From positions 124,001 through 188,000 of the forward strand of contig NZ_AUJQ01000003.1 in NCBI RefSeq assembly GCF_000424305.1: a stretch of DNA of 64,000 nucleotides, in the 5' to 3' direction. Of this stretch, positions 26,782 through 33,336 are shown piece after piece (positions within the stretch are counted from its first letter, which is position 1; the number at the start of each line of letters is the position of its first letter). Origin of the DNA: Pseudobutyrivibrio ruminis AD2017. GTDB lineage: Bacteria; Bacillota; Clostridia; Lachnospirales; Lachnospiraceae. Made by a program: the position numbers and the translations under genes. Under the pieces are notes generated by a model, which ran no database searches, was not told the origin of the DNA, and saw only the letters and a list, made by a program, of their open reading frames with translations.

Positions 26782-29256
26782 TTACTTATAAGAGATAATT
26801 ATATTTTTAGCAGATAAGGTGGATATGGCATCTGAAGGCTGTATCCCCCTTTTCCAATCATAGTTATATGTCCAATTTTGTGTATGGGCTGATGCTGATA
26901 CAGAAGCGTAGCAGCCAATCAATTCAGCATCGGTTAGTCCATTCAGATAACACGTCCGTGCATCTACACAAGGGTTATTGAATGCCAACACTTCCCCAGA
27001 AGCAGAATAAATTGTTATAGAAAGATTCGTAAGTTCTCGGTTTGCAGCCAAATCTATGGTGACACTCTTTGCACCAGGTTTTATTACCCCCTTATTGATT
27101 CCAAACTGTATAGAAGTAAATGCTTGCTTATAGGTCTCCTTTGACAGAGAGCCATATGGCATCCATGTGCTGGTACAAATCGAATAGTCGGATATTTTTC
27201 CGTTTGTATTTGCAGCTGTGATAGGTATTGTTTCTTTTGCTTCCCCAGTTTTCTTGGATACTCTTGTAGAGTAAGTATTGTTTTTAACATCCAGTGATTT
27301 TGTAAGAGGTGATTTTATCGTATATACGAAGTAATCGTCCTCCTCCCTGCAAGACACATCTGAAGTGATTTCTTTGATATGTTTAACATCGTTTTGGCAG
27401 GAATATTTTATCGTTGCTGTCTTATAATCATCGGCCCATTCTACATTACCTCTCCAGTCATGTCCGTTGATTGCGCAATCTTCGCGTTTTACCGAAAGGG
27501 TTACAGTGGAAGAACAATTGGTGCTGGCCTCGGCGTAGCAGCTTCCTATATGGTAATAACAGACTCCGTTATAGCATTCTTGACCGTTGTAGGTTCCATA
27601 TCCAGTAGAATAAAGGTTGACGGTTATTACTGCAGCTTTTCTTTCCTCCCAGGTTAAATTCGAAATATTAAAAGTATGACCAATCAATGGAACTCTGGTT
27701 TTGGACTCAACACCATTAATATTAACAGAATATCCGTATATACCACCACCAACAGAGGAATGCCAACCATTACCAGTTTGATAGGTTGAAGGGTGAATTG
27801 TTATGGCGGTTGTTCTGGATAATGGGTCAATGCCATTGCTGTTTTTGTCTATATTTATAAGAGGCAATGTTACCGTACCGTAAGATGATGTTAAAACTTC
27901 ATAATGGCTGGTTCCGGTTTCACTGTTTCTTCTGGAATAAGAAGAACCGCCACTTGCTGCGTTGACATTAAGTGAATAAAAGAGAGCCTGGCCGGATTTA
28001 TCGTGGTGAATATTGAATCGTTCAAGCCATCCGCCCATAGTGGTCTGATTGGAATATGCATCCATAACAGTTGGATTCTTTTTTATCAGCTCAACTACCT
28101 TTGGCTGCTTATTTAAAAGATATGCTATTTCATCTACATGTGTAGCCTTGCCCTGTTGCTCAGTGCTAAGACAATCCTGCTTTGTAACGCAAAGCGCACT
28201 CTCATGTCCAAAGCAATAGCCATCAGAAAAAGCAAATATATCTTCTAAGGTATCAAATTCGTTTAAGCCTTCTATATGTACACCTTTTATAAGATTAACC
28301 CATGCCCCCGCCCCTGATTTGCTGGCAACTACATAGTCGAAAAATTCCTGAGCGCCATGAACAGGATGGGTGCTGTCTGCCGCGTAAGTGGAGCGGGCAA
28401 TCAAATCGTATAAAGAAGGGTAGGTCCCAGCTAAGGATAGTTTGTCATTATAGGTTTTGCTTTTTGAAATGTAATCTTTGAAAAGATATTCCTTGTATGA
28501 TTCAAGCCATTCTAGCTGCTTATTAGAAAGATAAGTTTCATCACCATCTCCTTCATAGTAGTAGGCGATGGCATTAAGAACGTATAGGTCGAAGCTTTTG
28601 TTGTTGTAAGATTGGTTCTTTAGAATATTATTATCACTGCTCTTTTTATCACCGATATAAAGTCCTTCTTTTGTTAAATCCACAATTGCCTTTGCAACAT
28701 ATGGATATTTTTCAGGGCTTAGAAGATATTGGCACATGATATTTGTCATAAGCTGGTTTGCTTCAGAATTATCTTCAGATGGTTTTTGATAATTATCAAG
28801 TCCTAACAGCTCACCTAAAAATTCAGGATTTCTTTTTAAGCTGTTACCGAAAAAGGCATCAAAATCTCCCTCAGATAAGGTAATTTGCATTGACTTAGAA
28901 CTATGCACCGCGCCGCCTAAGCCGATGTAGTCGCTATAATATTTTTCAGCCCAGCTGCTGTAATTACTATCATAAAAATCGCCGTGCTTAGCATCCCAAT
29001 TCATCTCTTCGTAAAAAAGCTTTTCCCATACCTTCTTAACATTGGCGCTGTTGGCACTGGAATAGGTCGCAAGAAAGGAGCTGTAATAGGGTCTGAAGGG
29101 AATATAGTTTTCATCTAAAAAGGTTTCCTTTGTGTTAGCGGTATTTTCATTTGCCTTAGCATCGGCGTGGGCCGTGAGAGGAAACAGGGAGCTTGCTAAA
29201 CAGCTAGCAACCAGGCAACTGGAAATTCCTCTTTTAATCTGCTTCAATATTTTCAT
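26782..29256 (-). CDS. Large secreted protein of unknown function
   Basis: 824 aa. Clear signal peptide (about residues 1-32, ending SLFPLTAHADA). The mature part has an alpha-rich N-terminal half, rich in Tyr/Asn/Ser, and a beta-rich C-terminal half with many cysteines in pairs (for example CYNGVCYYHIGSCY), suggesting disulfides after export. No sortase motif, C-terminal helix or catalytic motif was recognised. Its start overlaps the 3' end of the upstream gene by 23 bp, with GAGGAAG in that gene as ribosome-binding site, so the two are coupled. Last gene of a four-gene minus-strand operon. Confidence 0.75.
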   Translation of the reverse strand: MKILKQIKRGISSCLVASCLASSLFPLTAHADAKANENTANTKETFLDENYIPFRPYYSSFLATYSSANSANVKKVWEKLFYEEMNWDAKHGDFYDSNYSSWAEKYYSDYIGLGGAVHSSKSMQITLSEGDFDAFFGNSLKRNPEFLGELLGLDNYQKPSEDNSEANQLMTNIMCQYLLSPEKYPYVAKAIVDLTKEGLYIGDKKSSDNNILKNQSYNNKSFDLYVLNAIAYYYEGDGDETYLSNKQLEWLESYKEYLFKDYISKSKTYNDKLSLAGTYPSLYDLIARSTYAADSTHPVHGAQEFFDYVVASKSGAGAWVNLIKGVHIEGLNEFDTLEDIFAFSDGYCFGHESALCVTKQDCLSTEQQGKATHVDEIAYLLNKQPKVVELIKKNPTVMDAYSNQTTMGGWLERFNIHHDKSGQALFYSLNVNAASGGSSYSRRNSETGTSHYEVLTSSYGTVTLPLINIDKNSNGIDPLSRTTAITIHPSTYQTGNGWHSSVGGGIYGYSVNINGVESKTRVPLIGHTFNISNLTWEERKAAVITVNLYSTGYGTYNGQECYNGVCYYHIGSCYAEASTNCSSTVTLSVKREDCAINGHDWRGNVEWADDYKTATIKYSCQNDVKHIKEITSDVSCREEDDYFVYTIKSPLTKSLDVKNNTYSTRVSKKTGEAKETIPITAANTNGKISDYSICTSTWMPYGSLSKETYKQAFTSIQFGINKGVIKPGAKSVTIDLAANRELTNLSITIYSASGEVLAFNNPCVDARTCYLNGLTDAELIGCYASVSASAHTQNWTYNYDWKRGIQPSDAISTLSAKNIIISYK

Positions 29257-29929
29257 TTATTTCTTCCTCTATGTTATCTGCTGTATCCTCACAGGCAGGT
29301 GTGTTTTCAGTATCGTCTATGATTTCTTCGATGGCTTCAGTTTCTTCAGTTTCTTCGGTTTCTTCAGTTTCTTCAGTTTCGTCGTAAGCTTCTGTGTCTT
29401 CGATTTCCTCTTCTGGTTCCTCTTCTGAAATGTCTTGCGAATCCTCTTTTGAATAGTCGTCGTTCATGGAAATGGAATAATCCTGCACCTCACCATCCTT
29501 TTCATAGATAATAATCGTTGTGCTTGTTGGAATATCTCCATAGCCTCTTAGTTCATTGTAAACAGCATCAATTCCGTTAAGGTTTTTGAACATGTCAAAG
29601 TTGATGTTATTAAACAAAATCTCAAGGCTTTCATCCTGCTCACCAGAACTTGCCGCGATAAAATCTTCAAAGGTTAATCTACTTGAAGTGCAAAGAGATG
29701 TGGATTCGCTGTTATAATAGTCACCCATATCTGGAATCACAAAATGAAATGAATCGATATCGGCGTAGGACTCGGTCCAGTGTTTAACTTCTATTGTGAT
29801 AGCGCTTGCTACAGAATCAGCTTCACTGCTTTGCTCATGGGCAACGGATGCCACAGCATTTGCGCTAGGCATGAAAGCTGCAGTAATGGAAATAGTTATT
29901 AATGCAGGTAATACTTTCTTTAGGTTCAT
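29234..29929 (-). CDS. Secreted protein with acidic Glu/Thr repeat tail
   Basis: 231 aa. Signal peptide (about 1-25, ending SANAVASVA), a globular part of about 130 residues with one Cys, and a very acidic C-terminal tail (from about 160) built of repeated ETE units, coded by a 9-bp repeat. The tail is not a membrane anchor. Located between the coiled-coil protein and the 824-aa secreted protein and coupled to the latter. Function unknown. Confidence 0.7.
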   Translation of the reverse strand: MNLKKVLPALITISITAAFMPSANAVASVAHEQSSEADSVASAITIEVKHWTESYADIDSFHFVIPDMGDYYNSESTSLCTSSRLTFEDFIAASSGEQDESLEILFNNINFDMFKNLNGIDAVYNELRGYGDIPTSTTIIIYEKDGEVQDYSISMNDDYSKEDSQDISEEEPEEEIEDTEAYDETEETEETEETEETEAIEEIIDDTENTPACEDTADNIEEEINENIEAD

Positions 29930-29946
29930 AGTGTTTCTCCAATCTA

Positions 29947-31434
29947 TTAAAATGGTTTAAATTCGTTTTGATATGTATAGAATCCGTAAGTGCCACGCTC
30001 GTAGCCAAATCTAAATTCAATGGAATTAGCAGATTCGTCTGTGGAAGTTGTTCTGTCTTCTAAGTTAGAGATTCGCTGTTCGAAATCATCCATATGAGCG
30101 GCAGTGTTCCCCTTGAGGGCGCCAAACTGTTCTATCAATTTTTCTCTTTCGTTTGTATTGGAAGATTCGTTCTGATTGATAATCGCCATCAGATCTTTAT
30201 ACAGATTATCCAAAGAATCTTTAGAAGAATCGGAATTGGAATTAATGAGATTTATCATAGCTTTCTGCTGTTCATCAGTCAAAGATTTATTGTTTTTAAT
30301 GAGGTCAATTAAGCTCTTATTTACAGCTGCCAAATCTGTCGAATTTTTAAGCTCAAGCGCCTGCAAATCTTTCGAAATTTCATCCATGCAATCAGTGATG
30401 GAAAAAATCTCCCAGTCATTAGATGAACCTGGGGTGCCATTGCTTCCGGATACATTTTTATATATTCGATTATCGTATATCACATAATCGCCAGCCTGAT
30501 AACGTCCCAAAGGATTGTAATTGCCTGCGCCAACTGTATTGATAAAGGCCTGATAATTATTATTAATCACAGAAGTGATGGATGCCTCTTCCCAATTATC
30601 TTTATCTGCAGAAGGATTTTTATCTGTATTAACGCCAGTGATATTTCTATATAAAACATTGTTGTACATAACGTATGTGTTTGGAGTGTAGGAGTTATCT
30701 TTTGACCACTCATCAATTCCGTCGTACAGCTTGTAAATGAAAGAGTTGTAATTGTTAGTGATGTTTTGGCTTAACTCATCATGCACTTCATTTAACTGAC
30801 TGTTCACCTGATTAATATCGCTTGCCTCCAGCTTTTTGATTTTGTTATAAAGCTCGTTTAACTTTGTAAGCTCGTCGTCAGTCAAATTCTTATTGTTTTC
30901 AATTTCATCTTTTAACGTACTTTTTACCAGCTCGATAGTTCTTTCATTTTCTTTTATGGATTTTTCAAAGGATGATTTCATTTGCTGGATAGTGTTGGTG
31001 CTTTCAGTCATATATTCATCCAAACTAATAGTCTTTAAATATTCTTCAATCTCAGTTTGAATTGCAGTCTTTTGCTCATTTGTAAAGGAGTCCGAAGAAT
31101 TAGCATAGGCAGCCAGCTGCTTTAGGATTCTTCTTTTAGCGGTATCATGATCAATCTTTCCACCTGTATAATCATCAATGGCATCCAGATAAGTTCCTGT
31201 AATGTACTGTTCAATTGCATTTAAATCAAGCTCCGAAGCTGACACTTTATTTAGCCCAGCTACATGCTTTATCCCGTTTATTGTGAAATGCCCAAATATC
31301 AAAAGTAGCACAAGAGCAAGTGTGGAAATAAATACAGCTATACCATTTAAAGTTCCGTCAGGATATCTATAAGCCCTTACAATATCCTGCAAAAGGGTAG
31401 ACTCCTCCTGTGTATAATTTTTTTTGTTCCTCAT
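29947..31434 (-). CDS. Membrane-anchored coiled-coil protein with two CBM5/12-like modules
   Basis: 495 aa. One membrane helix near the N-terminus (about residues 30-52: LNGIAVFISTLALVLLLIFG), then long Lys/Glu-rich coiled coils. Two short modules with the aromatic pattern of ChiA-type carbohydrate-binding modules follow: W-x6-Y-x4-YVMYNNVLYRN and Y-x5-YVIYDNRIYKN, each ending with a Trp (DNWEEA, NDWEIF). More coiled coil follows and the C-terminus is aromatic. Topology suggests a stalk facing outward that binds glycan, possibly the polysaccharide made next door. GAGGAG precedes the ATG. Confidence 0.75.
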   Translation of the reverse strand: MRNKKNYTQEESTLLQDIVRAYRYPDGTLNGIAVFISTLALVLLLIFGHFTINGIKHVAGLNKVSASELDLNAIEQYITGTYLDAIDDYTGGKIDHDTAKRRILKQLAAYANSSDSFTNEQKTAIQTEIEEYLKTISLDEYMTESTNTIQQMKSSFEKSIKENERTIELVKSTLKDEIENNKNLTDDELTKLNELYNKIKKLEASDINQVNSQLNEVHDELSQNITNNYNSFIYKLYDGIDEWSKDNSYTPNTYVMYNNVLYRNITGVNTDKNPSADKDNWEEASITSVINNNYQAFINTVGAGNYNPLGRYQAGDYVIYDNRIYKNVSGSNGTPGSSNDWEIFSITDCMDEISKDLQALELKNSTDLAAVNKSLIDLIKNNKSLTDEQQKAMINLINSNSDSSKDSLDNLYKDLMAIINQNESSNTNEREKLIEQFGALKGNTAAHMDDFEQRISNLEDRTTSTDESANSIEFRFGYERGTYGFYTYQNEFKPF

Positions 31435-31449
31435 ATTGATAGTTCTCCT

Positions 31450-32004
31450 CTAATTTAAATATTGGTTAATAATATTGTTAATGGTATTAAAACTAAGGGG
31501 ATTATCTGATGTCTCAAATGTGACAATCAAATTATCTCCCAAGATAATATTCGCCTTTGCATAAGTCTTTATTTTGACAGCAAAGTTTTCATAATAATTT
31601 TCATTATCAATCAGTCCAAAATGTTCCCAGTAATATGTTTTATTTGTCATGGGGTGAAGTAATGTGAAATCCGGAGCTATAGAGATATTGTTTATTGAAA
31701 TGAGCTCCTCATATCGAAATGGAATCCTGCTTTCAGCTAAAGCCACTGCAATCATAGACTCTGACTTAGACCTAACCATAATGCCGTTCACTGTAGGGTG
31801 AATCAAATTCTCAGGATGGCTGCTGCTTCTATTATAATCAGCATTCATCCAGTAATCCGCCTCCACATCGCTAGTAGAAAAATAATCCTCCAGCAACTCT
31901 ATATACGCCGAGTCTGAGAGTAGGGTGTTTAGCTTGTCTCTGGCGGGTTCAATTAGATTATAAGATTTGGACAAATCTTTAATTTGAGCATTGATTAAAT
32001 TCAT
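31450..32004 (-). CDS. PD-(D/E)XK-like protein (YWEHFG family), N-terminus unclear
   Basis: 184 aa from the first ATG. The core has the order of a small nuclease-like fold: VRSKSESMIAVALAE, FRYEELI, PDFTLLHP, YYWEHFGLID and a Lys in FAVKIKTYAKA. Related Firmicutes proteins carry an additional ~70-residue N-terminal segment. Here that segment is present upstream in the same frame (to 32214) but without ATG, GTG or TTG, so the true start is uncertain. First gene of the four-gene minus-strand operon (15 bp to the next). Function unknown; a nuclease role is inference. Confidence 0.65.
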   Translation of the reverse strand: MNLINAQIKDLSKSYNLIEPARDKLNTLLSDSAYIELLEDYFSTSDVEADYWMNADYNRSSSHPENLIHPTVNGIMVRSKSESMIAVALAESRIPFRYEELISINNISIAPDFTLLHPMTNKTYYWEHFGLIDNENYYENFAVKIKTYAKANIILGDNLIVTFETSDNPLSFNTINNIINQYLN

Positions 32005-32231
32005 TTTTAGCTCAAGATACTTTTTGATAGCTAATTTAGAAGCTAGTTTCTTGTCAGCCTTTTTGATGTAATGAATTTTCCCATCTAAGACATGAAACCA
32101 TTTACATGTATCACCAGTATGACCAATTGATATATGACCTTTTGGTAATGATGCATATTCTTTATTCAGTTTTTTGAGCGTTAATAATAATCGTTTGATT
32201 TTTTTGTCTGTTATTTACTATCTACTCCTTT
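32005..32231 (-). other. In-frame N-terminal extension without a standard start codon, with SD
   Basis: The frame of the downstream gene stays open to a TAA at 32215-32217 and reads family-like protein sequence (for example LPKGHISIGHTGDTCKW, then HYIKKADKKLASKLAIKKY). A good AAAGGAG lies at 32225-32231. The first codon after the stop is ATA (32212-32214), 10 nt from the SD; a CTG occurs at 32167-32169. Either a rare start is used or the start was lost by mutation. Confidence 0.55.
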
Positions 32232-32817
32232 CCTTAAAAGGATATTTCCTTGAAATATTCGTTTCCCCTACGAATACTTGCACTTACCGTATTGGAATAA
32301 TTTGACGATATGTCAAAATAGATAAAAATGATTCTGTGGTAATATAGCACAGTTCAAAAATAATTACAATATCAAAATATTATTTATTTTAGCTATAATA
32401 TATAACTTTTTATTGCGGCGTCCCGATACTCACAAGTCCAAAGTGTAGCTATAACAAGGCAAAAGTATAAGAATAACCCCAAATTGCAAGTCTTATACTT
32501 TATAAGTAGGATAACCGCCGAATTTGCGTAGAGAAAGTATATGATATAAACATTTTTGCAAAATTATACTTTTTTTAGAGTTAACAAGCCAGATATGGCT
32601 CCCAAAAAGTATAGAATCAATGATTGACCATTATTTTATACTTTTTTAGCCAGTGAATAGAAAAATGGCATAGATATTCGTATAAAAAACTCAATATTCC
32701 CCTATTATATACGAGTAACACAAATAGCCTGCATTTTGCTTAATTAATAGATACTTTGTTACAGAGGAGGCAGAAAATGATAATATTAGTGCAGTGATTT
32801 TATCTCACCCACAGACC
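32218..32817. other. 600-bp intergenic region with small inverted repeats
   Basis: No gene seen. From left: an inverted repeat TATTCGT/ACGAATA (32256-32262, 32270-32276); a palindrome TTTGAC-GATAT-GTCAAA (32301-32317) that could be an operator for the minus-strand operon; CTGTG/CACAG around 32340; a direct repeat TAGCTATAA (32390-32398, 32446-32454); then the 72-bp-period array listed separately. Very AT-rich. Confidence 0.55.
32462..32714. repeat. Four-unit inverted-repeat array with 72-bp period
   Basis: Arms: AAAGTATAAG/CTTATACTTT (32462-32471, 32492-32501); AAAGTATA/TATACTTT (32534-32541, 32565-32572); AAAAAGTATA/TATACTTTTT (32604-32613, 32637-32646); TCGTATA/TATACGA (32678-32684, 32708-32714). 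Aligned left arms lie exactly 72 bp apart. Loops (20-23 nt) differ. In the fourth unit both arms changed together. Between units lie smaller GCC/GGC-type inverted repeats. Function unknown. Confidence 0.7.
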
Positions 32818-32846
32818 TTGACAATCCATGGGATTTTTTCTATGAT
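32818..32846 (+). promoter_or_regulatory. valS promoter
   Basis: TTGACA (32818-32823), 17-bp spacer, TATGAT (32841-32846): a near-consensus sigma-A promoter immediately upstream of the T-box leader. Confidence 0.85.
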
Positions 32847-32852
32847 AAGAAA

Positions 32853-33119
32853 AGTTAAATGCAATGATGAAGAGGAGTAATCAGTGCCGTCCTGTAGAGA
32901 GGGTCGCTCACCGGCTGAAAGGTGACCTAGGAGCTGAGCTGACGAAGGTAGCTTCGGAGCAGATGGCGAACAAAGCATCCTGGTGATAGCCAGACAGATG
33001 TACAAACCATCCGAGTCGTTCCCGTAAGGAATAAGATGAGATATAAATGCAGGTGGTAACGCGACCGTATAGAATATGGCGCCCTGTGTACAGCAATTTG
33101 CCGTACACAGGGCTTTTTT
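32853..33119 (+). promoter_or_regulatory. T-box riboswitch (valine) with terminator
   Basis: Stem I features: GATGAAGAGGAGTA near 32868, the AGAGAG region near 32895, and a candidate specifier codon GTA (valine) at 32948-32950 within GAAGGTAGCTTC. The conserved T-box AGGTGGTAACGCG is at 33051-33063. The terminator stem is CCCTGTGTAC/GTACACAGGG (33082-33091, 33103-33112) with CTTTTTT. Uncharged tRNA-Val should stabilise the antiterminator and let transcription run into valS. The T-box class is certain; the specifier position is less so. Confidence 0.9.
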
Positions 33120-33199
33120 AATTCGTATAAAGTTGAATTGCAAACCTGTTTAAGGCTAATTCAGAGATTTAGTAATAGTTAAGCGGCAACATAGTTTTG

Positions 33200-33315
33200 G
33201 CAAGCGCGAGCAGGGAGGCACCGTGCCGAGCGAGGGAGGACCTACGCCGGCGGAAGGACCCTCGCGAAAGTACGGAGGGTGCCCTGCGGGAGCATGTGTA
33301 ATTTGGAGGCCGCGT
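33200..33315 (+). other. GC-rich structured element in the valS leader
   Basis: About 115 bp with far higher GC than the surroundings. Nested inverted repeats: GCAGGG/CCCTGC (33210-33215, 33282-33287), GCGAGGG/CCCTCGC (33230-33236, 33259-33265), the palindrome CGCCGGCG (33245-33252), and GGCAC-C-GTGCC (33217-33227). It lies between the T-box terminator and valS. The valS frame is open through it, but the product (Pro/Gly/Arg-rich) is not part of any valyl-tRNA synthetase. Confidence 0.6.
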
Positions 33316-33336
33316 GATTTTAGAAAGGAAATGAGG

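Noticed and set aside
29132-29428. Plus-strand open frame of 98 codons rich in Phe and Ser
   Set aside because: It is the mirror of the acidic ETE repeat region of the minus-strand gene and has no ribosome-binding site or family-like sequence.
32462-32714. CRISPR array
   Set aside because: The repeats are short inverted arms of 7-10 bp, not direct repeats of 23-40 bp, and no cas gene is present.
33223-33336. N-terminal extension of valS starting at an upstream GTG
   Set aside because: The 38 added residues are Pro/Gly/Arg-rich, derive from a GC-rich structured leader and do not resemble any valyl-tRNA synthetase. The ATG at 33337 has a proper ribosome-binding site.
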